From CAWGAJ01 sp963820545 (lineage in GTDB: Bacteria; Planctomycetota; Planctomycetia; Pirellulales; Thermoguttaceae): a stretch of 64,000 nucleotides of DNA. Where the stretch lies: contig CAWGAJ010000002.1 in assembly GCA_963820545.1 (NCBI GenBank), forward strand, positions 1,426,001-1,490,000. Direction: 5' to 3'. Shown here piece after piece: positions 1-8,862 of the stretch. The position numbers and the translations under genes were made by a program. Position 1 is the first letter of the stretch; every line of letters begins with the position of its first letter. The notes beneath the pieces are model-generated. The model was not told the origin of the DNA, did no database searches, and saw only the letters and a list, made by a program, of their open reading frames with translations.

Positions 1-28
1 AATCTGGTTTTCAAGAGTTTTAATAAAA

Positions 29-67
29 AAGGCTTATCAAAATCATTAAATGATTTTGACAAGCCTT
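29..67 (-). terminator. Stem-loop terminator, distal
   Basis: Near-perfect inverted repeat with arms AAGGCTTaTCAAAATCATT and ATGATTTTGAcAAGCCTT. On the minus strand it is followed by a run of T. It is the second of two stacked stem-loops downstream of the first PEP-CTERM gene. Confidence 0.65.
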
Positions 68-79
68 ATGTTTTAAATC

Positions 80-115
80 AAAAAGTCATTAGGGGAAAAC
101 CCCTAGCGACTTTTT
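80..115 (-). terminator. Stem-loop terminator, proximal
   Basis: Inverted repeat AAAAAGTC..AGGGG - AAAA - CCCCT..GACTTTTT directly after the stop codon of the minus-strand gene. Its U-rich right flank on the minus strand fits intrinsic termination. It forms a tandem pair with the hairpin at 29-67. Confidence 0.75.
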
Positions 116-116
116 G

Positions 117-998
117 TTATTTTTTACGAATCCGGGTGTATAACAGGCCGAATATGCCCGTCACCAATAGCACGATTGTGCTTGGCTCGGGAACCACCAA
201 ATTGATGGCTGAATTGCTCGCATCAGATCCGAGGTTATAAACGCTTGCCACTTGGTCAGCCGATAGCGCGTCCGAGTAAATGCGGTAATCAAAGGTGGAA
301 CCGGTCAGAACCGGATCAGGAAACGGGGAACCACCATTGAGGCCGATCTGAGGCAAAAGGGACAGATTAAATCCCGGATCAGAAACCGGCCCTCCGCCGA
401 TGCCGAAAGCTGAAAGAGCGCCATCGACATAGTAGCGAAACGCTGCGCCGTCGTAGGTCAACACCGTCTGGTGGACGCCGGGAGTATCCAAATAGATACC
501 CTCCATCGCCAGATCCCAACCCACTGCGGGACGAGAGATCCCACCTGCACCAACTACGGCAATGCCAGATGGCCACGGACTGTAACCGCGAACCGGGGCG
601 CCGAGCAGGTAGCTGGCACCCTGGCTACCCGGGTCAGAGCCATCACTGAAGGCGTAAAGGGTATCCCATTTCGGCCACCCCGTAGTGCAGGTGAACCAGT
701 CTTCAATCGTAAATGAGCCCGTGATGCCTGAAACAGCACTGGGATCCAAGGTCATTCTTGCATTATTCAAGCCCCATTGGCCATTCACTCCACCATTGTT
801 GCCATTGGTAACCAATGCGCCGCCGGCAAGGCCGGCGGTTCCAACCAGGGTGCCGTTGGCAGTGCCAACCGTGTCGTTGGTGGTATTGAAATCATATCGA
901 TGCAGTAGCGATGCCGCGTTTGCGGAAGAAACCAGCGCGACCGACACGATGGCGATTAATGCTACTACCCAAAAAATCACTATCTTTCTTAGTTGCAT
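117..998 (-). CDS. LamG-like PEP-CTERM exported protein
   Basis: A 293-residue secreted protein. It has a cleavable N-terminal signal (residues 1-29, ending SSANA), a concanavalin-like (LamG/laminin-G_3) beta-sandwich middle that opens with LLHRYDFNTTN, and a C-terminal PEP-CTERM sorting tail: VPEPST, then a hydrophobic helix, then RIRKK. In other bacteria such tails are recognised by an exosortase and are associated with exopolysaccharide and surface display; no exosortase is visible here. The start is supported by GAGGAG about 7 nt upstream of the ATG. It lies 105 bp downstream of a second protein of the same architecture in the same orientation, so the two may be co-transcribed or arise from duplication. 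The ligand is unknown. Confidence 0.85.
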   Translation of the reverse strand: MQLRKIVIFWVVALIAIVSVALVSSANAASLLHRYDFNTTNDTVGTANGTLVGTAGLAGGALVTNGNNGGVNGQWGLNNARMTLDPSAVSGITGSFTIEDWFTCTTGWPKWDTLYAFSDGSDPGSQGASYLLGAPVRGYSPWPSGIAVVGAGGISRPAVGWDLAMEGIYLDTPGVHQTVLTYDGAAFRYYVDGALSAFGIGGGPVSDPGFNLSLLPQIGLNGGSPFPDPVLTGSTFDYRIYSDALSADQVASVYNLGSDASNSAINLVVPEPSTIVLLVTGIFGLLYTRIRKK

Positions 999-1072
999 AA
1001 GTTAACTCCTCGTTTTTTAATTTCTATTTCGGCCAAGCTTCATAAGCCCTGCGGCTTAATCCGCCTATAATC

Positions 1073-1097
1073 TCAGGATTTTAATAAAACCCGAGAT
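1073..1097 (-). terminator. Weak stem-loop between PEP-CTERM genes
   Basis: Imperfect inverted repeat (CTCGGG / TCCTGAG with an A/T-rich centre) just after the stop of the upstream minus-strand gene. It has no clear T-run, so it may be an attenuator or RNA 3'-end stabiliser rather than a full terminator. Confidence 0.35.
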
Positions 1098-1103
1098 ATT
1101 TTT

Positions 1104-2099
1104 TTACTTTTTGCGAGTGCGTCTGTAAAGTAACAGGCACAGCCCGCCCATAATCAACATCGCATAAGTAGCCGGTTCGGGAATGCAGAGCCATTTGCTA
1201 GAATCCAGAACCCCGTCTGTCATGCGGATATTGTCCATGTTTCCGAACAAGCGATCAGTGTCACCGCCATTCCATTGTCCGGCGCCAAACATCCAATATG
1301 GCTTTGCCCCACCAGACTGCATTTTGGCGGCGTCGATCATCCCGGAATCCACGCTGGTGCTGACGTCTGTGCTGGCGACTAACGCAAGGGCCGCAGCCTG
1401 GGTACCGTCAGCAGCAACATTATCGTAGAGTCTCAGCGTTAATCCGTCGCACGTTGCAATGGCTTGGAACCATGTGTTGGTGACTGTGATTTTATTCGGG
1501 TCGACCGCGTTCCAGTTATTTAACGCGTTATCGACATACTGAATTCGGACTTGATCGGTGTCTGTCTTCTGGAAATAGACTGGAGCAAGCCAGCCATTGT
1601 ATTGATCCTTAATGGTTTCACCGGCGCGTCCGATAAAATCGCCCCAGGCACCCAACGAACGCGTGATGTTAAACGACGCTTCCAACGTCCATTGCTTGGG
1701 GTACCATGTCTCAGCGTCGATACCCGACGGACTTGTCAGCCACGACACCGTCGTGATGACGGGCCACCAAGCACCACTACCATCATAATTGGCATGAACG
1801 CTGGTGGTGTCGGGTGCGCCTGTCTGCGGGACCGTGGCGGCCGGGACACGGGCGTCAAAGAGGTATTGGCCCCAACCCCCGCCTGTCCAGGCATAAGCGG
1901 TGTTGCCGTTTCCAGACGAGTCGATGGCGGGGGTTCTGACGAGATTTAATGGTCCCGCTCTCCCGTTTGAATCGGCCACGATGGTTGTGACGGGTCCTTC
2001 GAATTCATAGTACGCAATCGTTTGTGTAGCCAACGTCACGTCGGAAATACACCAAACCGCTGCAACCATTACCAAAAATAAAGTCAACCTGATTTTCAT
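1104..2099 (-). CDS. LamG-like PEP-CTERM exported protein
   Basis: A 331-residue exported protein with a signal peptide (residues 1-25), a LamG/concanavalin-like region (FNITRSLGAWGDFIGRAG resembles the strand pattern of laminin-G_3 domains) and a C-terminal PEP-CTERM tail (IPEPATYAMLIMGG followed by a basic RRTRKK). The start follows an AGGAG motif about 11 nt upstream. The neighbour at 117-998 has the same three-part layout but low sequence identity, so the two probably share surface location rather than a substrate. The LamG assignment rests on residue pattern and is less certain than the sorting signal. Confidence 0.8.
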   Translation of the reverse strand: MKIRLTLFLVMVAAVWCISDVTLATQTIAYYEFEGPVTTIVADSNGRAGPLNLVRTPAIDSSGNGNTAYAWTGGGWGQYLFDARVPAATVPQTGAPDTTSVHANYDGSGAWWPVITTVSWLTSPSGIDAETWYPKQWTLEASFNITRSLGAWGDFIGRAGETIKDQYNGWLAPVYFQKTDTDQVRIQYVDNALNNWNAVDPNKITVTNTWFQAIATCDGLTLRLYDNVAADGTQAAALALVASTDVSTSVDSGMIDAAKMQSGGAKPYWMFGAGQWNGGDTDRLFGNMDNIRMTDGVLDSSKWLCIPEPATYAMLIMGGLCLLLYRRTRKK

Positions 2100-2565
2100 T
2101 ATGGCATGTCTCCTTGAATCAAATGTAAAAGATACTTGGCCATTTACAACTTTGTCATGTTGTCTACTCTAGTTCTTGCCGCTTCTTTTTTGTTTTTAAT
2201 TCCACCCACTCCGTGCAAATGATGCCGTTCTCATGCAAATAAAAACCTGAACACTTCCCCCACGCAGTCGCAAGCAAAAAAAGTTTCACAATACAATGTG
2301 AAATGCGTGCAAGAAAAAACTTGACGACAGCGACGGGAATTGAATTAAGAGAATAGTTGAATACTCTGGGAACCATCCTGTTCGGAGATACTCAACTGAG
2401 TTAACGCTGCCTCAATTCAGTGAGATGTACTTAAAAACCAAAGCGGGGAAAAATCTCCAACTGTAATCTTTGACTTTTCACCCAATTGCTAGTTTTTAAT
2501 ATATCATACACAACTTGTATTATCAATACCCCGGACTATATTTTTGTGAATAATTTTTACTGTTT

Positions 2566-2602
2566 TCACCCCCCCCACATTGTGCATCTGAAGTGGGGGT
2601 GA
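2566..2602 (+). terminator. C-tract / G-tract stem-loop
   Basis: TCACCCCC..AC.TT pairs with AAGTGGGGGTGA and is followed on the plus strand by TTTTATTATT. It looks like an intrinsic terminator, but no plus-strand gene is visible upstream. Confidence 0.35.
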
Positions 2603-2788
2603 TTTTATTATTATTTAGATCATGTATTAATGGACGCTACATCCAGGTGAGAAATGCTCTAGTTGCTTTGATTTTTTATCCGGCTGTCGTGCGGACCAGA
2701 GTTTTTTATCCCGGACAACCAGTATGCAACGTGGTATAAGCAGTAATACCTTGAGGCCTGGCTTATAAAGCCCTTACCAAAAGGCCAA

Positions 2789-2893
2789 GTCATCCTGAGT
2801 TCGCTGAGGGCGGAAAGGATCTCCGTATAGGCTATAGGCTGATAGCTGACTGCTGATAGATCCGGAGATTCTTCACTTTGCTCAGAATGGCAG
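2789..2893. repeat. Inverted pair of CHSE.SEES-type dispersed repeats
   Basis: Two related arms in inverted orientation. The left arm begins GTCATCCTGAG and ends GGATCTCCG; the right arm runs CCGGAGATTCTT to CTCAGAATGGC. The centre holds degenerate ATAGCTGA units. Translating the minus strand gives the CHSEQSEES-type peptide often seen when such repeats are mis-called as genes. Single arms recur near 33651 and 55458. Confidence 0.7.
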
Positions 2894-3041
2894 TTTTTAT
2901 GATCCGAATGTTTTGCAATAGGTGCGAATAGCCCCCCTTGGCGGCTGAGAAAGAACCTCGGTATATTACTATGTTTTACTTGGTAATGTGTCAGGGCTGC
3001 TTTTTTGGAATGTGTCACTGGCGAGACGGCAGTGGCGCCAT

Positions 3042-3076
3042 GTGCCCTTTTAACACGGGCAAGATGCCCATGCCAC
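3042..3076. repeat. Palindromic repeat (ACGGGCAAGATGCCC type)
   Basis: Contains ACACGGGCAAGATGCCCATG, an imperfect palindrome. The same element occurs inverted at 22904-22940. It lies just upstream of argC. Confidence 0.6.
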
Positions 3077-3124
3077 CCGACCTGTAAAGATTCTCCATCT
3101 CGACCATCTAACCTATCATTGAAA

Positions 3125-4130
3125 ATGACACGCATAGCAATTCTGGGAGCAACGGGCTACACCGCCCTGGAACTAATCAAGATTCTCCTTCGCCATGGCG
3201 AGGCCGAGATCGTGGCAGTCACCAGTCGCCAGGAGGGTCAGCCGCCCATTGCCATGATTCATCCCTCGTTGACGGCCCGCTTGGATTTGCAGCTTGAGGA
3301 TCTTAGCCCAGCCGAGGTGGCCGCCCGGGCCGAGTGCATATTTAGTTGCCTGCCCCACGGGGCCAGCGCCTCTGTCATACCCCACCTGCTCGAGTCCGGC
3401 GCCCGCGTGGTCGATTTCAGCGCCGACTATCGACTCAGCGATGCGGAGGTCTACGCCCAATGGTACGGTCAGAAACATGCCGATCCCGGGCGATTGGGAA
3501 AAGTCGTCTATGGATTGCCCGAATTGTTCCGCCAACAGATCGCGGGCTCACAGTTGGTGGCGAATCCGGGCTGTTATCCCACCTCGGCGATCCTGGCCCT
3601 GGCGCCGCTTTTGAAAGCCGGATTAATCGATCCCGGATCGATCATTGTCGATGCGAAAAGCGGCATATCCGGCGCCGGGCGCACGCCGAAGCTCACCACG
3701 CACTATCCCGAATGCAACGAAAGCATATCGGCCTACAACGTGGGCCGTCACCGTCACACGCCCGAGATCGATCAGATCCTGAGCATGGTTGCCGGCGCCG
3801 GTGGAAGTTGTATTCACGCCCCAGTTGGTGCCTTTGGATCGAGGCATCCTGACGACGACCTACAGTCAGCCGATCAAGGAAATAACCGAAGATAAGGCAA
3901 TGCAGGTAATCCGTGATTTTTATGAGAGTGAACCGTTTGTTCGCGTAGTCGACCATTTACCCGGCACCAAGGACTCGCTGGGCACAAACTTCTGCGACAT
4001 CACGGTCCGCCTGGTGCGCGGCAAAGTGCTGACCATAAGCTGTTTGGACAATTTAATAAAAGGCGCATCCGGGGCCGCCGTGCAGAATTTCAACATCATG
4101 TTCGGTTATCCCGAAACCACCGCGCTTTAG
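3125..4130 (+). CDS. argC: N-acetyl-gamma-glutamyl-phosphate reductase (frameshifted)
   Basis: NADPH-dependent reduction of N-acetyl-glutamyl phosphate to the semialdehyde in arginine synthesis; cytoplasmic. The N-terminal Rossmann motif ILGATGYTALEL and the catalytic cysteine loop NPGCYPTS (Cys150) are clear. The ATG at 3125 is chosen because MTRIAILGATG is the family's usual start; upstream codons come from a repeat. The frame breaks at about 3795-3805: HRHTPEIDQILS lies in one frame and PVEVVFTPQLVPLDRGIL continues in another, then runs to the stop at 4130. Both halves are complete, and restoring a GC in GGCGCC gives an ArgC of normal length (about 335 residues). Sequencing error is likely. 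It is followed by argJ. Confidence 0.9.
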
Positions 4131-4260
4131 GATTCAGGGTTCGGGGTTCAGGATTCAGGAATAGGGGATAGGGGATAGAGTGGCAAGATAACGAACTATT
4201 TTTTTACATTGAAAACTGATAACTAAGAACTAAACTGAACCCCGAACCCTGAACCCTACA
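4131..4260. repeat. Inverted pair of degenerate GGTTCAG heptamer tracts
   Basis: Forward units (GGGTTCGGGGTTCAGGATTC) at about 4136-4180 are followed some 55 bp later by complementary units (GAACCCCGAACCCTGAACCC) at 4238-4257. The pair could form a long imperfect hairpin between argC and argJ. Similar paired tracts occur at 19618-19775 and 38930-39092. Confidence 0.65.
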
Positions 4261-4271
4261 AAGGAAAAACC

Positions 4272-5465
4272 ATGTCGCTTTGCGTACCGAAAGGATTTCT
4301 TTTGGCCGGCGTGCACTGCCGCATAAAGCGTGATGCCCAAAAGCAGGACCTCTCTTTGGTGTTGTCGGAAAGTCCGGCTGCCGCTGCCGGCGTCTACACC
4401 CAAAATCTGGTCTGTGCGGCCCCGGTGGTGCTTGATCGCCAGTGCACGCCGAGCGACCGGATCCGCGCCGTGGTGATCTGTTCGGGAGTGGCCAATGCCT
4501 GTACCGGCCAGCGTGGCTTGCGCGACGCCAAGGAGATGGCCCGCCTGGCGGCGGCCGCTTGCGGTGTGGAAGGCGATCAGGTGCTGGTGCTTTCGACGGG
4601 AGTAATCGGGGCCTTTTTGCCCATGGATAAGATCGAGCAAGGGATCGCCGCGGCCGCGGTGAAATTGGGCACAAGCGAGGCCTGTCTGCTTTCCGCCGCC
4701 AAGGGCATGTTGACCACCGACACGGTCCATAAAGTGGCGGGCCGAAGCGTGACCATCGGCGGGCGCGAAATCCAAATCACCGGCATGGCCAAGGGCGCGG
4801 CCATGATGGGCCCCAACATGGCTACCATGCTGGCCCTGATTATGACCGACGCTCCCCTGGACGCCTCTGCCGTGCAGGCGGCGCTGCGCACGGCCACCAG
4901 CGACAGTTTCAATTGCATCAGCGTCGACGGCCATATCAGCACCAACGACACGGTATTATTGTTGGCCAACGGAGCGGTCGGCGGTGCGCCATTAGTCGGC
5001 CAAGAATTGGAAATCTTTCAACAGACGCTTAACGAAGTCTGCGTTGATCTTGCCAAGTCCATCCCCGCCGACGGCGAAGGCGCCACGCATCTGATAACCA
5101 TCGATGTTACCGGCTGCGCCGATCGGGATTCGGCCTTGACGCTGGCCAAGACCGTGGCCAACAGTCCGCTGGTGAAAACGGCCATTTCGGGCGCCGATCC
5201 CAATTGGGGACGCATTGTTTCTGCGGCGGGATATGCCGGCGTGCCATTCGATCCTGACGGTGTGAGCCTATGGGTCAACGGATTTCTGCTTTACGACAAG
5301 GGTGCTCCGGTGGAATTCGATTCCCATGCCGTTTCTTGTTCGATTCGCGATAATCGCGAAACCACGATCCTGCTTCAATTCAGCGAGGGAAACGTATCGC
5401 GCCGCTTCTGGACCACCGATCTAACGGCCGAATACGTGCGGCTTAACGCGGATTATCATACATAA
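4272..5465 (+). CDS. argJ: Bifunctional ornithine acetyltransferase / N-acetylglutamate synthase
   Basis: Transfers the acetyl group of N-acetylornithine to glutamate, recycling it in arginine synthesis; the bifunctional form can also use acetyl-CoA. The 397-residue length is normal. The self-cleavage site is visible in KGAAMMGPNMATML: the Ala-Thr bond before Thr185 is cut to give alpha and beta chains, with Thr185 as the new N-terminal nucleophile (family knowledge). AGGAAA lies 8-13 nt upstream of the ATG. It follows argC directly, consistent with an arginine unit, though a repeat-rich 140-bp spacer separates them. Whether it is mono- or bifunctional cannot be read from sequence alone. Confidence 0.95.
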   Translation: MSLCVPKGFLLAGVHCRIKRDAQKQDLSLVLSESPAAAAGVYTQNLVCAAPVVLDRQCTPSDRIRAVVICSGVANACTGQRGLRDAKEMARLAAAACGVEGDQVLVLSTGVIGAFLPMDKIEQGIAAAAVKLGTSEACLLSAAKGMLTTDTVHKVAGRSVTIGGREIQITGMAKGAAMMGPNMATMLALIMTDAPLDASAVQAALRTATSDSFNCISVDGHISTNDTVLLLANGAVGGAPLVGQELEIFQQTLNEVCVDLAKSIPADGEGATHLITIDVTGCADRDSALTLAKTVANSPLVKTAISGADPNWGRIVSAAGYAGVPFDPDGVSLWVNGFLLYDKGAPVEFDSHAVSCSIRDNRETTILLQFSEGNVSRRFWTTDLTAEYVRLNADYHT

Positions 5466-5522
5466 TCCCCCTGCGCTTATTTTTCGGTGAATTTTTATCC
5501 GCACCCTCGATTGGTGGGGACC

Positions 5523-5550
5523 TTGACGCTTGCGGAAAAGTCGCTAAAAC
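5523..5550 (+). promoter_or_regulatory. Candidate pstS promoter
   Basis: TTGACG (5523-5528) and TAAAAC (5545-5550) are separated by 16 bp, resembling a sigma-70 promoter, about 70 bp before the pstS start. I see no clear Pho-box direct repeats. Weak prediction. Confidence 0.3.
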
Positions 5551-5618
5551 TCTGGTAACTGTTTTCTAAATCAGGAATGGATTCTCGCTCTCTAAATCAT
5601 CATCAAAGAAATTGTCTT

Positions 5619-6509
5619 ATGATATCCAAGCTTAGCCTGGCAATATCACCGCTCATTTCTATTTCCCTGTTCATTGCAGGGTGTGGAAATTCGCCCACCT
5701 CGAGCCAGCAATCCACTGTTCGTGTCGAGGGATCGGACACCATGGTGAACGTGGCCCAGGCTTGGGCCGAAAAATATCATGAACTTCATCCCGCCATCAG
5801 CGTTCAAGTCCTGGGCGGAGGATCGGGCGTGGGCATAGCCAGTTTGATCGATGGCAACTGCGACCTGGCCAATACCAGCCGGAAAATGAAAGAAGATGAA
5901 ATTACCCGAGCAGAAGAAAAGCAAAAAGCAAGCCCACTGGAACACGTCGTGGGCTACGATGCACTGGCGATTTACGTGCACAAAGATAATCCCCTCGAAT
6001 CGATCTCTCTCGATGAACTGGCCGAAATTTACGGCGCAGGGGGAACGATTACCAAATGGTCTCAGTTAGGGGTCAAAATTCCCTCCGGCGCCGATCAAAT
6101 CGTATGGTTAAACCGTCAAAACAGCTCGGGTACGTATGCCTACTTTCGAGAGGTGATTTTGGGGAAGAAACGAGATTATAAACTAGGCTCGATCAATACT
6201 AATGGCTCCAAAGACGTTATTTATTTGGTTGCCAATACACCGGGAGCGATTGGTTATAGCGGGATGGGTTACACAACAGGCGATGTGAAAATGTTAAAGG
6301 TTTCTCGCAAGAAAGGCGAGCCGGGAGCGGCTCCTTCCGTGGCAAATGCCCAAAACGGCAGCTATCCAATTACCCGTCCCTTACAGATATATACCCTGGG
6401 CGAGCCCACAGGCGCGATAAAAGAATATCTGGATTGGATCGATTCCAAAGCAGGCCAGCAAGTGGTTTTGGACCTAGGCTACGTGCCAGTGTTCAAGCAT
6501 GACAACTAA
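5619..6509 (+). CDS. pstS: Phosphate ABC transporter substrate-binding lipoprotein
   Basis: Binds phosphate outside the cytoplasmic membrane and delivers it to PstCA. The N-terminus carries a lipoprotein signal (LFIAGC, lipidated Cys22 from this start). Binding-site motifs typical of PstS are present: VRVEGSDTMVNVAQAW, GGGSGVGIASL and NRQNSSGTYAYF. The ATG at 5619 is preferred over one 42 nt upstream because it places the hydrophobic segment at the start. It opens a tight operon and its end overlaps pstC by 11 nt. The short form (about 296 residues) fits the PstS family found in non-proteobacteria. Confidence 0.93.
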   Translation: MISKLSLAISPLISISLFIAGCGNSPTSSQQSTVRVEGSDTMVNVAQAWAEKYHELHPAISVQVLGGGSGVGIASLIDGNCDLANTSRKMKEDEITRAEEKQKASPLEHVVGYDALAIYVHKDNPLESISLDELAEIYGAGGTITKWSQLGVKIPSGADQIVWLNRQNSSGTYAYFREVILGKKRDYKLGSINTNGSKDVIYLVANTPGAIGYSGMGYTTGDVKMLKVSRKKGEPGAAPSVANAQNGSYPITRPLQIYTLGEPTGAIKEYLDWIDSKAGQQVVLDLGYVPVFKHDN

Positions 6510-7455
6510 TGCCGCGAATTCCGGCGTGCGGGGTAAAAAGCCCTTTTCATTTGCCCGATGGCTTCGGGTCGCTTCACGACGCGCTGAACCGCTCATCGAA
6601 TGGCTAATCCGATTATGTGGTTGGAGCGCGATCTTTTTTGTGATCGCCATCTTCTTTTTCGTCTTTCGCGAGGCGGCGCCGCTGCTTTTAGGCGGTTTGA
6701 ATTTGGTGGAATTCTTCACCAGTGTGAATTGGCAACCAACCTCTTTGGTGCGGCCGCAGTATGGAATCCTGGCGTTATTGTCAGGCTCCATTGCAGTGAC
6801 GGTTTTGGCCACGCTGCTGGCCATGCCCTTGGGCCTGGGCGCGGCGGTTTACATCTCGGAATTCGCCAGCGGTAAAACCAAAGAGATCCTCAAAGTGGCC
6901 GTGGAATTATTGGCGGCCGTACCATCGGTTGTTTGGGGATTTATCGGTTACATGGTCATGGGAACCATTATTATCAAACTCACCGGAGCGCCGGTGGGAG
7001 TGAACCTCTTGAACGGCGGAGTGATTCTGGCTTTGATGAGCGTGCCGATCATTGTTTCGGTGGGAGAAGACGCCTTAAAGGCCGTGCCCGACTCCTACCG
7101 CGAGGCGGCCCTGGCCATGGGCGCCAGCCGTTGGGAAATCGTCTATCGCGTACTTTTCCCGGCGGCGAAAAGCGGCTTGTTGGCCGCCGTGCTGTTGGGC
7201 GTGGGCCGGGCGATCGGCGAAACCATGGCCGTGCTCATGGCGACCGGCAATGCCGTGCAGATTCCCCACAGCCTGTTGGATCCCATCAGTACGCTGACGG
7301 CAACGATTGCCTCGGAACTGGGCGAAGCCGTGCAGGGCGATACACATTATCGGGTCCTGTTTGTGATCGGCGTGGTATTGTTCGTGGTGACGTTTATCGT
7401 CAACCTTATTGCCGATTTAGTGGTCAAGGGCTTTCGGACTGAAAAGGATAATTAG
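6499..7455 (+). CDS. pstC: Phosphate ABC transporter permease PstC
   Basis: One of two inner-membrane subunits of the phosphate channel. The 318-residue protein has about six transmembrane segments and the EAA-type coupling loop EAALAMGASRWEIVYRVLFP, followed by GRAIGETMAVLMATGN, a strong PstC/PstA signature. The start overlaps the end of pstS, implying translational coupling. A plus-strand palindrome (7461-7484) separates it from pstA. Confidence 0.95.
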   Translation: MTTNAANSGVRGKKPFSFARWLRVASRRAEPLIEWLIRLCGWSAIFFVIAIFFFVFREAAPLLLGGLNLVEFFTSVNWQPTSLVRPQYGILALLSGSIAVTVLATLLAMPLGLGAAVYISEFASGKTKEILKVAVELLAAVPSVVWGFIGYMVMGTIIIKLTGAPVGVNLLNGGVILALMSVPIIVSVGEDALKAVPDSYREAALAMGASRWEIVYRVLFPAAKSGLLAAVLLGVGRAIGETMAVLMATGNAVQIPHSLLDPISTLTATIASELGEAVQGDTHYRVLFVIGVVLFVVTFIVNLIADLVVKGFRTEKDN

Positions 7456-7460
7456 ACCGT

Positions 7461-7484
7461 AGGACGGATTTGAAATCCGTCTTA
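7461..7484. repeat. Palindrome AGGACGGATTTGAAATCCGTC
   Basis: Short dispersed palindrome (arms GACGGATTT / AAATCCGTC) in the pstC-pstA gap. A close relative, GGACGATTTTGAAAATCGTC, is at 45853-45875. It could act as an intra-operon processing or attenuation hairpin. Confidence 0.55.
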
Positions 7485-7544
7485 CAGGCACTCGCGACAC
7501 AAGCGCCGCGGCTAAACATTTATGTGAAATCGAAGGAAGGCCAC

Positions 7545-8855
7545 GTGAATTCATCGCTGAAAATTCCCGCCGAGGAATTTCAATACGTTTTGCTAAGCGG
7601 TTTTGGCGGCAAAAGCACGGCCGCAGCGGAGGCTCCATTTTTCAGCCTGGAAGAGGCCCTCCGTGCTGTTGGACAACACCGTATTCAGCCGGCTGACATG
7701 GTTGGCGGCGCTCAGCAACCTCCGCCGCATTTTGAAATCGTATGTCAGTGGCGTGGAGAAATTGCGGTTATAAAAAAAAGGCCGCGATATCAGTATTACC
7801 TGAACTTCAAGGCGGCGGACCTGCCGGGCATCGAGGGCGAAGGAACCGAGTCGTTCCCCTGGTGGGGCATAGACTGTGCGGCTTCCGCCCTGCTCGCGCA
7901 AAGTCAACAGGGGAATCTACAATTAGCCCCGGGCGAGCGGCTAATCATTTCACACAAAGAGACTTTTACGCCCTCAGCCTTGGAAAAATGGAAAAAAATC
8001 AAGGAATCCATGGCCAAATATGTGTTCTTGGCCATGACCGGCGTGCTGGTGCTGCCGGTGGTTTTGATCCTTGGCTTTTTAGTGGTCAAGGCCTGGCCGG
8101 TCTTGTCGCCCTCCTTCTTTTTTGAGAATCCGAAAAACTACATGACCGCCGGCGGCGTTTGGGCGCCTTTGGTGGGCACGTTCTTTCTGGTGTTGTTGTC
8201 GCTGTTGGTCGCCGCGCCCATCGGCGTGTTGGCCGGAGTTTATCTGAACGAATACGCGCGCAACAACTGGCTTACCCGCTTGATCAGTCTGGCCGTTGTG
8301 AATTTGGCGGGCGTGCCCAGCATTGTGCATGCGCTGTTCGGCGTGGGAGCATTCGTCTTGTTCATGCACATGGGCAAATCGCTCTTAGCGGCCTCGTTTA
8401 CCATCGCGGTAATGACGCTGCCGGTAATTATCACCAGCACGCGCGAGGCCCTGGCTTCGGTGCCCATGGCCTTTCGCGAAGCCTGTTGGAACCTGGGCGC
8501 CATGCGCTGGCAAACCATTCGCACCATCGTGTTGCCCAATTCCATCAGCGGCATCCTTACCGGCGTGATCCTGCAAGTATCCCGAGCGGCGGGCGAAACC
8601 GCACCCATCCTCTTTACCGGCGCCGTGTTTTACGTGCCCGTGGCCGATCACGGCTGGGCCTCGTTTTTCCCCTACGGACTGCACGACCGCTGCATGGCCC
8701 TGTCCATGCACCTGTTTACGCTCACCACGCAGGTGCAGGGCGTAAACCCGCAGATCCAATACGGCACCGCGGTGGTGCTGATCGGATTGGTATTGGCCGT
8801 TAACAGCGTTTCGATTGCCCTGAGGGTTTATCTCCGCTTGCGCAAGAAGTGGTAG
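7545..8855 (+). CDS. pstA: Phosphate ABC transporter permease PstA with long N-terminal domain
   Basis: Second channel subunit of the phosphate importer. The C-terminal 285 residues hold six membrane segments, the coupling loop (REACWNLGAMRWQTIRTIVL) and SRAAGETAPILFTG, diagnostic for PstA. About 150 hydrophilic residues precede the first membrane segment (MAKYVFLAMTGVLVLPVV); ordinary PstA starts almost directly with it. I do not recognise this extension, which would lie in the cytoplasm. The GTG at 7545 is preferred because GAAGGAAGG sits just upstream; earlier codons would come from the palindromic repeat. The gene is 7 bp upstream of pstB1. Confidence 0.9.
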   Translation: MNSSLKIPAEEFQYVLLSGFGGKSTAAAEAPFFSLEEALRAVGQHRIQPADMVGGAQQPPPHFEIVCQWRGEIAVIKKRPRYQYYLNFKAADLPGIEGEGTESFPWWGIDCAASALLAQSQQGNLQLAPGERLIISHKETFTPSALEKWKKIKESMAKYVFLAMTGVLVLPVVLILGFLVVKAWPVLSPSFFFENPKNYMTAGGVWAPLVGTFFLVLLSLLVAAPIGVLAGVYLNEYARNNWLTRLISLAVVNLAGVPSIVHALFGVGAFVLFMHMGKSLLAASFTIAVMTLPVIITSTREALASVPMAFREACWNLGAMRWQTIRTIVLPNSISGILTGVILQVSRAAGETAPILFTGAVFYVPVADHGWASFFPYGLHDRCMALSMHLFTLTTQVQGVNPQIQYGTAVVLIGLVLAVNSVSIALRVYLRLRKKW

Positions 8856-8862
8856 ACAGTAT

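Larger units (their letters stand above)
2100..3124. other. Long intergenic region, repeats only
   Basis: About 1 kb without a convincing gene. It is A/T-rich up to 2560, then holds a stem-loop (2566-2602) and two dispersed repeats (2789-2893 and 3042-3076). Short open frames here have no recognisable domain and partly translate the repeats, so they are not called. Confidence 0.6.

Noticed and set aside
2164..2376. 70-residue minus-strand open frame
   Set aside because: No domain, no clear ribosome-binding site, odd composition in an A/T-rich gap; likely chance.
2659..3135. 158-residue minus-strand open frame upstream of argC
   Set aside because: Its translation is made of dispersed repeats (CHSEQSEES-type and GHLARVKRAHG-type peptides) and it overlaps the argC start; not a gene.
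4131..4260. Telomere-like or CRISPR-like repeats
   Set aside because: Units are degenerate heptamers without spacers of constant length and no cas genes are present.
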